From an uncultured SAR86 cluster bacterium (lineage in GTDB: Bacteria > Pseudomonadota > Gammaproteobacteria > Magnimaribacterales > D2472): a stretch of DNA of 64,000 nucleotides. Under the pieces are notes generated by a model that was not told the origin of the DNA, made no database searches, and was given only the letters and a program-made list of their open reading frames with translations. How positions within the stretch are numbered: the stretch's first letter is position 1; each line of letters begins with the position of its first letter. Position numbers and translations under genes: made by a program. Location of the stretch: positions 1-64,000 of the forward strand of contig CACOPA010000004.1 of assembly GCA_902628925.1 (NCBI GenBank), written 5' to 3'. Positions 7,971-17,180 of the stretch are shown in pieces.

Positions 7971-9089
7971 ATGAGCATGGATAATATTTACATATCAGGT
8001 ACAGGTCTATGGATCCCGCCACATGGCATTACGAATGATGAGCTCATGGCTTCTTATAATGCATATGTTGAAAAGTTTAATACTGAAAATGCTAGAGAAA
8101 TAGCTGCAGGTTCAATTGAAGAACTTTCACCTTCTTCATCGGAGTTCGTTGAAAAAGCATCAGGAATAAAACATCGGTATGTGATAGAAAAGGATCATGC
8201 TCTAGATCCTAATTTTATGAAACCGCTAATACCTGCAAGGGATATTGATGATTTATCAATATTGGCTGAAATAGGTGTCATGGCAGGTAAGGATGCTATG
8301 GAAAATGCAGATGTAACTTCAGATGATATTGATGCAGTAATTGTATCCACAGCTAACTTACAACGAGCTTACCCAGCAATTGCTATTGAAATACAAAACG
8401 AATTAGGCATCGATGGATATGGCTATGACATGATGGTTGCTTGTAGCTCTACTACTTTTGGAATCAGTAATGCTATGGCCGATATAGCCGCCGGGAAAGC
8501 AGAGACTATACTTGTGATTAATCCAGAAATTACTACCGCTCATAATAATATGAAAAGTCGTGAATCACATTTTATATTTGGTGATGTTTGTACTGCTTCA
8601 GTGGTTCAAAAGAATAGCTTATCGAATAACAAATTTAAGATCTTAGATACAAAACTTAAAACGGTTTTTTCAAATAATATTAGAAATGAATTTGGGTTTA
8701 TGAATCATATTGAAGATAAAAAATATACTGAAGATGAGTTACTCTTTAAACAAAATGGCAGAAGTGTATTCAGGGAAGTGTGCCCCATGGTTGTTCAATT
8801 AATTGAGAATCAACTGGATTCATTAAGCCTTTCGACTGATGATATTTCTCAGTTCTGGATGCACCAAGCAAACATTAATCTTAATAAATGGATACTAAAT
8901 AAATTGCTTGATGGTGATGTTGATGAGAAAAGAGCCCCAAATGTTCTTGATGAATTTGGAAATACCGGTTCAGCTGGCTCATTAATTGCTTTCCATAAAT
9001 TTAATCACCTTGAGCCTGGACAAAAAGGATTAATATGTTCGTTTGGTGGCGGATACTCAATTTGTTCGATAATAATAGAAAGAGAATAA
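7971..9089 (+). CDS. 3-oxoacyl-ACP synthase III family protein (FabH-like)
   Basis: A 372-residue condensing enzyme of the thiolase fold. The catalytic triad of the KAS III family is visible: Cys158 in VACSSTTFG, His298 in WMHQANIN and the Asn of GNTGSAGS. At 372 residues it is longer than E. coli FabH (317) and resembles the longer FabH homologues of Pseudomonas that take medium-chain acyl-CoA, so it may feed acyl-CoA into fatty-acid synthesis. It could instead belong to another KAS III-like activity. Two in-frame ATGs (7971 and 7977) are possible starts. It is monocistronic as far as can be seen. Confidence 0.8.
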   Translation: MSMDNIYISGTGLWIPPHGITNDELMASYNAYVEKFNTENAREIAAGSIEELSPSSSEFVEKASGIKHRYVIEKDHALDPNFMKPLIPARDIDDLSILAEIGVMAGKDAMENADVTSDDIDAVIVSTANLQRAYPAIAIEIQNELGIDGYGYDMMVACSSTTFGISNAMADIAAGKAETILVINPEITTAHNNMKSRESHFIFGDVCTASVVQKNSLSNNKFKILDTKLKTVFSNNIRNEFGFMNHIEDKKYTEDELLFKQNGRSVFREVCPMVVQLIENQLDSLSLSTDDISQFWMHQANINLNKWILNKLLDGDVDEKRAPNVLDEFGNTGSAGSLIAFHKFNHLEPGQKGLICSFGGGYSICSIIIERE

Positions 9090-9106
9090 TTTACTCTTGA
9101 ATAACC

Positions 9107-9112
9107 TATAAT
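9107..9112 (+). promoter_or_regulatory. Leaderless -10 box (TATAAT) before small membrane ORF
   Basis: A perfect TATAAT ends exactly 6 nt before the ATG at 9119 with no Shine-Dalgarno between them. Transcription would begin at or next to the start codon. The -35 region is not recognisable. Confidence 0.5.
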
Positions 9113-9118
9113 ATAGTT

Positions 9119-9256
9119 ATGGCTGAATACGACGCAATAATTGTTTTTCTTGTGGCAACTTTGTTTGTTGGTGTATATATTTTTAATGAAGCCCGACCTA
9201 AAGGCTCAAGCTTAATCTCCAAGATTCTTAGTCCTTTTTCAAGACTGTTTAAATAG
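9119..9256 (+). CDS. Small single-span membrane protein (45 aa)
   Basis: A 45-codon reading frame: a short acidic start (MAEYDA), one hydrophobic segment (residues 7-22, IIVFLVATLFVGVYIF), then a basic tail. Its support comes from a perfect TATAAT 6 nt upstream of the ATG and from the next gene, tspO, starting 1 bp after its stop, so tspO would have no other visible translation signal. It may couple translation of tspO or be a small membrane partner. No known family recognised. Confidence 0.5.
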   Translation: MAEYDAIIVFLVATLFVGVYIFNEARPKGSSLISKILSPFSRLFK

Positions 9257-9257
9257 C

Positions 9258-9707
9258 TTGATAAGTATTGTTAAATCCCCTCTAGTTTTACCCCTAGCCA
9301 CGTTAATAACTTTCTTAATAGGCTCTTTAGCCAATGTCTATATCAACCAGGATAATTGGTACCAATCATTAAATAAGAGCACATTAAATCCTCCAGGTTA
9401 TGTTTTCGGTGTTGTTTGGCCGATCTTATATGCGCTTATGGCCTTGGTGAGTTATTTTAACTTTAAACAAATATCTAAATTATTCTTAGTCCAGCTAATT
9501 ATGAATGCAGTTTGGTCATGGATATTTTTTTATTTTCAAATGCCGATAATTGCCTTTATAGATATTCTTTTATTGATATTCATTAATCTAGTCATCCAAA
9601 TGAGATTGTTTAAATCTAGCTGGTTATATGGATTTCTCTACTTGGCATATACATGCTGGCTTTTTTTTGCAGCTTTCTTAAATTTAAATATTGTTATTCT
9701 TAACTAA
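9258..9707 (+). CDS. tspO: TspO/MBR family protein
   Basis: A 149-residue membrane protein with five hydrophobic segments, the family's usual size and topology. The diagnostic stretch NPPGYVFGVVWPILYALMAL is present, as are the aromatic residues of the later helices (WSWIFFYFQ). TspO proteins bind porphyrins and take part in stress and tetrapyrrole regulation. The start is a TTG at 9258, one base after the stop of the small membrane ORF, which suggests translational coupling. It converges with nupC and overlaps its end by 8 bp. Confidence 0.85.
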   Translation: MISIVKSPLVLPLATLITFLIGSLANVYINQDNWYQSLNKSTLNPPGYVFGVVWPILYALMALVSYFNFKQISKLFLVQLIMNAVWSWIFFYFQMPIIAFIDILLLIFINLVIQMRLFKSSWLYGFLYLAYTCWLFFAAFLNLNIVILN

Positions 9708-10935
9708 AAATACCAATCACGAGGCCGGTCATACACGAAGCCAGAGTAGCTCCAATTAAAGCCTTTAAAGATACTTTGATTAAATCTGCTTTTCTTTCAG
9801 GTGCCATAGCTCCAATACCTGAAACAAGAATTCCAACAGAAGAAAAATTAGCAAATCCACACAGAGCGTATAACGTGATTAATTTAGATCTATTAGATAA
9901 GGCGCCCTCCTCTAAACCTGATAGTTGTGCGTAGGCAACAAATTCATTTAAAGCTGTTTTAATTCCAAGCAACTCAGCTGATGTCATAACTTCATCAAGC
10001 GGAACTCCCATTAACCAAACAATTGGATAGAAAATGAAGCCCAAAATCATCTGAAGTGATACTTCTCTGCCTGCAATGGAAGGCAGCAATCCTAAAACAG
10101 AGTCAACTAAATAAACAAGTGCGATAAACACCACCAAGATGGCACCAACATTTACAGCAATGTCAACGCCATCACGAGTACCTCTGGTAATTGCATCCAT
10201 TGAGGATTCATATATTCGTGGAACCTCTCCCTCAGAAAAATCTGTAATTTCATTTGAAGGAATCATTATATTTGCGTACATAATAGCCGCTGGTATTGAT
10301 AAAACTGATGCGGTTATTAAATGCTGTATGAGGTTAATATCTCCAAACTGGATCTGAAGCATGGTGACCAATGCAATCATAATTGAACCTGATACAGTAG
10401 ACATTCCTGCGGTCATTAAAATAAGAAGCTCTTTAGAGGTCATCTTCGAAAGATAAGGCCTTACTAGCAGTGGTGCTTCAACTTGTCCCATAATAATGTT
10501 TGCAGTGGCTCCCAAACCAATGGGACCACCAATATTAAATAACTTCTCGAATACCTTTGATATGCCTCTAATTACAATAGGTAAGATCTTCCAAAACCAA
10601 AATAAGGCTGTTAGACAAGAAATAACAATAATCAAAGGCAAAATTTTAAAAGCGAAGATTAATTCTTCACCCTCACCAATGGATAGATATCCAAAAACAA
10701 ATTGAGTTCCTGCATTTGTTGCTTCCTGAAGCTTTTCAACTCCTGTTGAGAAATAGGAAAAGATATTCACGATGAAAGGAATCTTGATAAGGGCAAAAGC
10801 TAATGCTATCTGGAAAAGAATAGCTATAAAGATGCTTTTATAGTTTATGTTTGATTTAGAGTTTGATAAAGGTATTGCGATAGCAGTAAGTCCAAGAAAA
10901 CCAATGATAATTTGAATAGTTTCTAGTAATGTCAT
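9700..10935 (-). CDS. nupC: NupC-type concentrative nucleoside transporter
   Basis: A 411-residue polytopic transporter of the CNT family, which imports nucleosides with Na+ or H+. Recognisable blocks are GLGATANIIMGQVEAPLLVRPYL, the TAGMSTVSGSIM helix hairpin and TALNEFVAYAQL, which carry the nucleoside- and cation-binding residues in characterised members. Length matches E. coli NupC (400). It is 2 bp downstream of the 2OG-Fe(II) oxygenase and presumably in the same operon, an unusual pairing that may indicate salvage or oxidation of modified nucleosides, though this is speculation. Confidence 0.9.
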   Translation of the reverse strand: MTLLETIQIIIGFLGLTAIAIPLSNSKSNINYKSIFIAILFQIALAFALIKIPFIVNIFSYFSTGVEKLQEATNAGTQFVFGYLSIGEGEELIFAFKILPLIIVISCLTALFWFWKILPIVIRGISKVFEKLFNIGGPIGLGATANIIMGQVEAPLLVRPYLSKMTSKELLILMTAGMSTVSGSIMIALVTMLQIQFGDINLIQHLITASVLSIPAAIMYANIMIPSNEITDFSEGEVPRIYESSMDAITRGTRDGVDIAVNVGAILVVFIALVYLVDSVLGLLPSIAGREVSLQMILGFIFYPIVWLMGVPLDEVMTSAELLGIKTALNEFVAYAQLSGLEEGALSNRSKLITLYALCGFANFSSVGILVSGIGAMAPERKADLIKVSLKALIGATLASCMTGLVIGIFS

Positions 10936-10937
10936 TA

Positions 10938-11843
10938 TTAATATAATTTAATTGCTCTTATTCTTTCCTCTAAAAAATCATGTGCTGAGACTGACTCCTT
11001 ACAATCGTCCACAATAGATTTCAACATAATCTCGGGAGAAGGATGAAGAAAAAATGGCATGCTGTATCTTGATTTTGGTTCGCCTTTACCGTATTCGACA
11101 ACTCTGTGAGTTGTACTTTTCAGTCTTCCACGCGTTACTAATTGCATCATATCACCAATATTACAAACTATTGCTTTACTTCTACTCTCAATAGGAATCC
11201 ATTCACCACTTTTAGAGAGAACCTCTAGTCCAGATTCCTCTGCTCCAACCAGAAGAGTAATTAGATTAATATCCTCATGAGCTCTAGCCCTTTGTAGGTT
11301 TGATGAGTTATTTACAGGTGGATAATGAATTAACCTCAGTACAGAATTCCCTTTGACTACCCAGCTATTAAAAAAATCTTTATCTAAATCCAGTACTTTA
11401 GCTATGGCTGATAAAACACCCATACCCACATTATTAAGAGATGCGAATAGGGCATCAAAATGAGAAGTAAATTCATCTATCTCCTCAACCAATATATTAC
11501 TTTTTATTCTGTCATCATATGAGTTGTCAACTTTAGGACCATGATGCCAGAACTCCTTGAGATCGGGTAATTTTTCACCTAGTGCTGTCTCTTTACCAAA
11601 TGGAGTGTACCCTCTGGCACCGCCATGTTCAGGCCTAGAATAATTTGCTTTGATAGGCTCATCTAGATCAAAAAACTTCTTTGCCAAATCATAGCTATCA
11701 TCAAGTAAATTATCTTTGATGCCATGATGGGTTATGGTAAAAAAACCGTGATTTTCGAGTGCATCAGACAAAGTTGAAAGGGTTGCAGGATCAAACGCTG
11801 CAATCTTTTTATATGATAATTCAGGTATTAGATTCCTAGACAT
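10938..11843 (-). CDS. 2-oxoglutarate/Fe(II)-dependent dioxygenase, isopenicillin-N-synthase-like
   Basis: A 301-residue non-haem iron oxygenase. The N-terminal DIOX_N region is seen in residues 1-100 (NHGFFTITHHG). The double-stranded beta-helix core carries the iron ligands His189, Asp191 and His246, and the 2-oxoglutarate-binding R-x-S at Arg259/Ser261 (SRYS). Members hydroxylate or open small molecules; the substrate is unknown. It lies immediately downstream of the terminator of the TonB receptor and is followed 2 bp later by nupC. Confidence 0.85.
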   Translation of the reverse strand: MSRNLIPELSYKKIAAFDPATLSTLSDALENHGFFTITHHGIKDNLLDDSYDLAKKFFDLDEPIKANYSRPEHGGARGYTPFGKETALGEKLPDLKEFWHHGPKVDNSYDDRIKSNILVEEIDEFTSHFDALFASLNNVGMGVLSAIAKVLDLDKDFFNSWVVKGNSVLRLIHYPPVNNSSNLQRARAHEDINLITLLVGAEESGLEVLSKSGEWIPIESRSKAIVCNIGDMMQLVTRGRLKSTTHRVVEYGKGEPKSRYSMPFFLHPSPEIMLKSIVDDCKESVSAHDFLEERIRAIKLY

Positions 11844-11856
11844 AATTCATTTTAAC

Positions 11857-11884
11857 AAAAAAAAGGGCGGATAAACCGCCCTTT
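11857..11884 (-). terminator. Intrinsic terminator of the Oar-like receptor gene
   Basis: A perfect inverted repeat, AAAGGGCGG / CCGCCCTTT with a 5-nt loop, is followed on the minus strand by a run of eight T's (three of them in the stem). It sits between the receptor stop (11901) and the oxygenase start (11843). The core GGGCGG-loop-CCGCCC is identical to the amtB terminator. Confidence 0.85.
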
Positions 11885-11900
11885 ATAACTCTATAAAATA

Positions 11901-14900
11901 TTAGAAAGAGTATTTAAAGCCCAGGTTAACTTGCCACACAGATTGGCCATTAAAGTTAACAATACTTAGACTATCATCAGGATCGACTCCTGTTATATTA
12001 ACTCTTCCCTCAGCATCAACACCATTTACTAGGATTTGTCTACTGTTATTGAATGAGTACTCTTCTACTATTCCTTTATCATCATCTAATAGATTTAATA
12101 GGTTAAGAACATCAAGATAAATAATTAATTTATGATCATTCCATACATTAATATCTTGAGTGATTCTTAAATCTACTCTTCTATAATCAGGACCTTGGAA
12201 AGCATTTCTTGGTGCATATGTACCTTTATAATTTCTAAGACCTGTGTTGTTTATATGCTCCATAACAGAAGCAGCAACTCCAGCAGATGCAAAGTTAACT
12301 TTTGGATCAGCTGCACCTGTTGGGATATAAGCAAGATCGTATCCACCATAATTAGCACCACCAACAGAATTACGACCAGTATCATACGTAACACTGAAGT
12401 TCTCGCCTGATTTAGAAATGTATACAAGTGAGAATCTAGTATCATTTTCACCAATTATTTTAGCAGTGTAATCAAGTGAGAAAATCCACTTTTCATCAAT
12501 CATAAAGCTTGATGGTCTAGCTGAGAGATTCTCTCCATCAAATCTTTGTGTATAACCATACGAGGATTCTGCCTGTGTAGAAGTTAATGGATATATATCT
12601 TCTGCATCAACTGTGCTGTAAGCAAGTAACGCTTTTAAACCATTAAAGTCTTTAGTTACTGACCAAGTAAAGGCTTCAGCCCCACCACCACTTGCATTGG
12701 TTAGCCAGTAGTCGCCAGCAGTATCATAAACACCTCTACCGTCAGCTAATTGACCAGTTCTCTCAAGACCTAAATCTCTGTAGAAGACACCTTCATTAAC
12801 ATCATCAAGGTTATATTCTAGGGTGATTTCATAACCATTTGCGGTTACCAAATCAAGAGCAAGATTTGATCTCCATGATGAAGGAGCCTCAAAGTTTGGA
12901 TCAGTACCTTGAGCATCGCCAAAATAAGCTCCTCTAACCTGATAATTACTTGTTGGCCCAAGCCAAAAGAATCTAGGATCTGCCACTGAAGCAGCAGGCA
13001 TAGGTCCAATAGTGTCTGAAAAACTTCTGAATCTGTTATAGTCAGTAGCACCACCAGATCTTGAATATTGGTTACCGTACCAAACATTTGGAATTCTACC
13101 CATGAACAGTCCATATCCACCGCGAAGAGTTGCATCCACAACATCATCAAACATTCCAGACATTTCATCAGTTACGTTCATATTAAATGAGAGTCTTGGC
13201 TGAACAAGATCAAAGTCAAATTTAGCATTATTTGGAACACCATTTCGTGCTAAGAAATTAGGATTAAGTCTAGCCTCGGTAGGTGTTTCACGTTGGTCAT
13301 ATCTGACACCGTAAATAATTGTTAAATCATCATTAACGTACCACTTATCTTGGAGATACATAGTTGTTTTTTCAACTTCAAATGCAGCAGCGGCTGTGTC
13401 CACTTTATCATTACCTGCTATTGGTGTATGGAATCTTAAATAAGACCATGTACCGTTTGCAAAGTCATCAATAGAATCGAACCAAATTTCACCGTTATAC
13501 CTTGCAATGAACAAGTTATAAATATCAGCCTCTTCAGTTTCAATACCAGCAGTGATGATGTGGTCACCTAGGTCATAATCAAGTTTGAAAGTGAAAAAAT
13601 CAGATGTAGTATTGATAAGGTTTGCACCTCTGTATCTATCACCACCAAGATAAACTTGATCACCACCGACCCTAATTCTTGCTTCAGGAAAGAAAGGATC
13701 TCCGATAGACGAATCATCTTCATACATTTCATATGAAGTATATTTAATTTTCGTTCTTAAACGATCGCTCCAATCGCTGAAGATTGTTATGGATTCACGG
13801 TCGATTTCAGGTGGTTTAGCGTAATAATTATTACTGAAGACAGTATTCCCTCTGTTATATTTTCTTGGGAAGTAATCCTCTGAATGGGATACATTTAATA
13901 CAGCACGATGAAAATCGTTAATATACCAGTCAATTTTGACAGTGTATTCTTCATGAGTTTCAGGAAAAGATACATTATCAAGTGCACCTGGATCATAACC
14001 ATAGGTGTTCATAGCTATATCTTTAATCTGTTGGCCTATTGCAGCTGTTACGGTTTCAGCTTCGTTAGGCGCACCACTACCTTTTGTGCCATAAAGAACA
14101 GGTGATGAAGCTTCGAGCTCTTCATATCCAACAAAGAAGAATAGTTTATCTTGGATAATTGGACCAGATAATGTTACTGATGTAATTTCTTCACTAAAAG
14201 TTGCAAAATCTAGACCATTGAAATCACCGATATTACTTTCATCACGATCAGTAGTGTAATAAGTTCCTTTAAATTCATTAGTACCAGATTTTGTCACAAC
14301 AGCAATTGATCCACCTGTGTTGTTACCTCGTGATACATCAAATGGTGTAACGTCAACTGAAATCTGATCAACGAAATCTAAGCTGATTGGATTTCTCATT
14401 GAGCCAAAACCATTAGCGTTTAGACCAAATGGATCATTAAAACTAACACCGTCAATCGAAAAGTCGTTGTATCTATTGTTTGCACCCATTACAGATATTT
14501 CAGCATTTCTTGATGAACCTGTATTAATGGATACTCTGGGATCGAGTTTTGCAAAATCAGCAACCGACCTGTTAATTGTTGGAACGCCATCCATAGCGGT
14601 TCTGTCAAGTAATGTACCTGTTCCGATCTTTATTGACCCCGCTCTAGTAGCTGTAGTAACAACCTCTTCAACATCAGCCGTAGATACAAGTGTAATGCTT
14701 ATATTAGTAGACTCATTGAGCACTAAGAATAATCCATCAACTGATTCTCTTGCATAACCTGGCGCCGATGCACTTACTGAGTATGGACCACCAACTTTTA
14801 AGAAAGAAGCTGAAAAGTTTCCAGTGGTACCAGCAGTAACAGATTTTGTTTGACCTGTTGATTGATTGGTAATCTCAACTGTTGCACCTGCAACATTAAC

Positions 14901-14993
14901 TGTACCCCGAATGGAAGAAGTAGTTTCAACCTCTGCAAAAGCTGGAACAGAAATTAAGAGAATTGATAAAAATAATCCCTTTATGTAATTCAT
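11901..14993 (-). CDS. TonB-dependent receptor, Oar/CarboxypepD-reg type
   Basis: A 1030-residue outer-membrane receptor. After a signal peptide (MNYIKGLFLSILLISVPAFA) comes a carboxypeptidase-regulatory-like beta-sandwich (about residues 24-100), then a plug domain with GTGTLLDRTAMDGVPTINRS and SVMGANNRYNDFSIDGVSF, then a long barrel ending in GFKYSF with a terminal Phe. This is the Oar/SusC-like layout; substrates are typically peptides, polysaccharides or siderophores. A longer frame starts at 15026, but the ATG at 14993 directly precedes the signal peptide and has GAGGGG upstream, so I chose it. A candidate activator site with a -10 box lies just upstream. Confidence 0.9.
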   Translation of the reverse strand: MNYIKGLFLSILLISVPAFAEVETTSSIRGTVNVAGATVEITNQSTGQTKSVTAGTTGNFSASFLKVGGPYSVSASAPGYARESVDGLFLVLNESTNISITLVSTADVEEVVTTATRAGSIKIGTGTLLDRTAMDGVPTINRSVADFAKLDPRVSINTGSSRNAEISVMGANNRYNDFSIDGVSFNDPFGLNANGFGSMRNPISLDFVDQISVDVTPFDVSRGNNTGGSIAVVTKSGTNEFKGTYYTTDRDESNIGDFNGLDFATFSEEITSVTLSGPIIQDKLFFFVGYEELEASSPVLYGTKGSGAPNEAETVTAAIGQQIKDIAMNTYGYDPGALDNVSFPETHEEYTVKIDWYINDFHRAVLNVSHSEDYFPRKYNRGNTVFSNNYYAKPPEIDRESITIFSDWSDRLRTKIKYTSYEMYEDDSSIGDPFFPEARIRVGGDQVYLGGDRYRGANLINTTSDFFTFKLDYDLGDHIITAGIETEEADIYNLFIARYNGEIWFDSIDDFANGTWSYLRFHTPIAGNDKVDTAAAAFEVEKTTMYLQDKWYVNDDLTIIYGVRYDQRETPTEARLNPNFLARNGVPNNAKFDFDLVQPRLSFNMNVTDEMSGMFDDVVDATLRGGYGLFMGRIPNVWYGNQYSRSGGATDYNRFRSFSDTIGPMPAASVADPRFFWLGPTSNYQVRGAYFGDAQGTDPNFEAPSSWRSNLALDLVTANGYEITLEYNLDDVNEGVFYRDLGLERTGQLADGRGVYDTAGDYWLTNASGGGAEAFTWSVTKDFNGLKALLAYSTVDAEDIYPLTSTQAESSYGYTQRFDGENLSARPSSFMIDEKWIFSLDYTAKIIGENDTRFSLVYISKSGENFSVTYDTGRNSVGGANYGGYDLAYIPTGAADPKVNFASAGVAASVMEHINNTGLRNYKGTYAPRNAFQGPDYRRVDLRITQDINVWNDHKLIIYLDVLNLLNLLDDDKGIVEEYSFNNSRQILVNGVDAEGRVNITGVDPDDSLSIVNFNGQSVWQVNLGFKYSF

Positions 14994-15025
14994 GAATGAC
15001 CCCTCTTGAAATTGTGTCGATATCA

Positions 15026-15071
15026 ATTGTAGAACTTTTTTTTAGTGAATTAAAGTGACTTTTTAGTGACA
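15026..15071 (-). promoter_or_regulatory. Candidate promoter with 11-bp direct repeats (Pho-box-like) for the Oar-like receptor
   Basis: Reading the minus strand, TGTCACT (15071-15065) and AGTCACT (15060-15054) are 11 bp apart with an AAAA spacer, and ATTCACT (15050-15044) follows 10 bp on. A TACAAT -10 box lies at 15031-15026 with no TTGACA-type -35. This is the architecture of PhoB-dependent promoters, but the second and third repeats are imperfect matches to CTGTCAT. Activator identity is inference. Confidence 0.35.
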
Positions 15072-15087
15072 AAAATTAGGTTAATTT

Positions 15088-16335
15088 TTACAGCTCGATA
15101 ATGTCAGCATCCATAAGGTTTTGAAGCTCTTTTGGAATGTTAATTAACTTTAATTTTTTATTTAAATTATTTTCAATTACTGCTATGAGAGTCCTACCAA
15201 CAGCTAGCGCTGAACCATTTAAGGTATGAACAAAGTGGCTCTTTCCATTTTCTTTAAATCGAATCTTTGATCTTCTAGCTTGGAAGTCTGAAAAATTAGA
15301 GCATGATGAGATCTCCCTGTATTTTTCTTGGCTTGGCATCCAGACTTCTATGTCAAAAGTTTTACTAGCCGAAAAACCTAAATCTCCAGAGCAAAGCTGG
15401 ACAACTCTATATGGTAGCTCAAGTTTCTCTAAAACAGATTTTGCATGGGATGTGATCTCTCCAAGAGCCTTGTTAGAATCCTGAGGTTTAACAATTTGTA
15501 CGATTTCAACCTTATCAAATTGATGAAGTCTTATAAGTCCATTTGTATCTTTACCATAACTTCCTGCTTCAGATCTGAAGCATGGCGTGTGTGCTGTTAG
15601 CTTTATTGGAAGAAGATCTTGATCAACTATCTGATCTCGAAATAAGTTCGTAAGTGGGACCTCTGCTGTTGGTATTAAGTATTGATCATTGGATAACTTA
15701 AAAAGATCTTCTTCAAACTTTGGAAGTTGTCCTGTACCCTCTAAGGTATCATAGTTAACAATATAAGGTACGTAAGTTTCCTCATACCCATTACTAATTG
15801 CTTCATTAATCATATATGTGCATAAAGACCGATGAAGTTTAGCCACATTGCCTTTTAGAACTGAAAATCGAGATCCACTTAATTTATTTCCAAGCTCTAA
15901 GCTTATTTGATCTGTAATGTCTAAATGAGAATCCGACTTAAGCACTTGCGGTTTTAAATATTCTTCAATTAATTTATTGTCGTCCTCACATGTTCCAATC
16001 GGTGTATCCTCTGAAATCAGATTAGGTATATCCATTAAAAAAGATGAGATCTCAATTTGCAGTGCTGAGAGATTTTTTTCTTGATCAGTTGTTTGTGTTT
16101 TGATTTCTTCAAGTTCTAAGGCAAGTTGGTCTGTTGATTGACCAGATTTTTTTAATTCTCCAAAATTTTTTGAGAGTTTATTTTTTTGTGCTTGTAGATC
16201 TTCAACACTTGTCTGAAGATCTTTGCGCTGGTTCTCAAGTGATAAGAATTTTTTATCGTCGAGGATATAGCCTCTTTTGGCTAAATTATTTTTGCAACTT
16301 TGTATATCTTCTTTGAGAGTCTTAGGATCAATCAT
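15088..16335 (-). CDS. serS: Seryl-tRNA synthetase
   Basis: A 415-residue class II synthetase that charges tRNA-Ser. The N-terminal long coiled-coil arm that grips the tRNA spans about residues 25-105 (rich in Lys, Glu and Gln). The catalytic domain has motif 2 (FRSEAGSYGKDTNGLIRLHQF) and motif 3 (LNGSALAVGRTLIAVIENN), plus the CSNFSDFQARR block. Length is within the usual 420-430. The start overlaps the end of crcB by 4 bp. It is the last gene of the ftsK-lolA-crcB-serS operon, an arrangement typical of Gammaproteobacteria. Confidence 0.97.
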   Translation of the reverse strand: MIDPKTLKEDIQSCKNNLAKRGYILDDKKFLSLENQRKDLQTSVEDLQAQKNKLSKNFGELKKSGQSTDQLALELEEIKTQTTDQEKNLSALQIEISSFLMDIPNLISEDTPIGTCEDDNKLIEEYLKPQVLKSDSHLDITDQISLELGNKLSGSRFSVLKGNVAKLHRSLCTYMINEAISNGYEETYVPYIVNYDTLEGTGQLPKFEEDLFKLSNDQYLIPTAEVPLTNLFRDQIVDQDLLPIKLTAHTPCFRSEAGSYGKDTNGLIRLHQFDKVEIVQIVKPQDSNKALGEITSHAKSVLEKLELPYRVVQLCSGDLGFSASKTFDIEVWMPSQEKYREISSCSNFSDFQARRSKIRFKENGKSHFVHTLNGSALAVGRTLIAVIENNLNKKLKLINIPKELQNLMDADIIEL

Positions 16336-16694
16336 GCTAACGCTTTAAATAAATAATATGCAATAACAGTCGAAATGATACATGAAAGTAAAGTTAAAAA
16401 TACATATGAAGTCGCAAGTAAGTACTTTTCATCTAACAATAAATCCAGGGCTTGAGCTGAAAAAGCTGACATAGTTGTAAAAGAACCCAATATCCCAATT
16501 GTAAAAAACAGGAAGAGTTGTGATTTAGCATCAACCAACGCCAAAACCATGCCAATTAAAAAACATCCTATTGTGTTTATTAATAGAATATTTACGGGAA
16601 AGAATGATTCAGAGGATTCTATCCTGATACCTACTAAGTATCTTAATAGAGATCCTAAGGCGCCTCCCAATGCAATTAATAAATAATTAGCCAT
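16332..16694 (-). CDS. crcB: CrcB/FluC fluoride channel
   Basis: A 120-residue, four-helix membrane protein. The family marks are GGALGSLLRYLVG near the N-terminus, NTIGCFLIG in helix 2 and GILGSFTTMSAFS in helix 3, where the Phe and Thr/Ser residues line the fluoride pore in characterised dual-topology dimers. It exports F-. It overlaps lolA by 8 bp upstream and serS by 4 bp downstream. No fluoride riboswitch is possible directly upstream because the gene is operon-internal. Confidence 0.92.
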   Translation of the reverse strand: MANYLLIALGGALGSLLRYLVGIRIESSESFFPVNILLINTIGCFLIGMVLALVDAKSQLFLFFTIGILGSFTTMSAFSAQALDLLLDEKYLLATSYVFLTLLSCIISTVIAYYLFKALA

Positions 16695-17178
16695 GTTTAA
16701 GTGCCAAAGTTATTTCATGTCGGTAACCCAAGTTGTCTAGGAAAATTATTTTTTTAATTTGATTGCCTTTAGTTAAAAATTCAATTGTTTGAGTTTCAGT
16801 GGTAAGTAGATATAAATTATCAATAATTTCGATATCTAGCTTATTAAGATGCATCTTTGTTGAACTTAAAAATGCTCTAATTAAAGGGCTATTTATAGCA
16901 TCCATGGGAATTGTTTGTTTTTGATTAAGTTCATGATCAATATAATCAATTTCAGTCTCTGAAACATAATAAGATTCTTCAAAAGGCTGTTTGATATGTA
17001 CCTCAAATTGATTAATTTTCTTAATTATTTCTCCATTCGATTTTTGAATGGCTAATTCATTTTCAAAAACTATCTCATTAAAAATGTAATTTTTATTCAG
17101 AGCTTCAAACAAAACATCTAATTCTTTAGAATCAATATTTAAAGGGGCTAATAGAAACAGAATAAGATAGATTTTCAT
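16687..17178 (-). CDS. lolA: Outer-membrane lipoprotein carrier LolA-like protein
   Basis: A 163-residue periplasmic protein: a signal peptide (MKIYLILFLLAPLNIDS) followed by a chain of beta strands in the LolA order (FEVHIKQPFEESYYVSETEIDYIDHELNQ). LolA ferries lipoproteins across the periplasm. It is shorter than E. coli LolA (203 with signal) and sequence similarity is weak, so the call leans on position: directly downstream of ftsK (2-bp gap), as in most Gammaproteobacteria. Confidence 0.7.
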   Translation of the reverse strand: MKIYLILFLLAPLNIDSKELDVLFEALNKNYIFNEIVFENELAIQKSNGEIIKKINQFEVHIKQPFEESYYVSETEIDYIDHELNQKQTIPMDAINSPLIRAFLSSTKMHLNKLDIEIIDNLYLLTTETQTIEFLTKGNQIKKIIFLDNLGYRHEITLALKHG

Positions 17179-17180
17179 AT

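Noticed and set aside
12195-13168. Several 67-107 residue frames on both strands inside the Oar-like receptor
   Set aside because: They overlap a well-supported receptor frame and have cysteine/leucine-rich, low-information translations typical of antisense or shifted reading of a beta-barrel gene.
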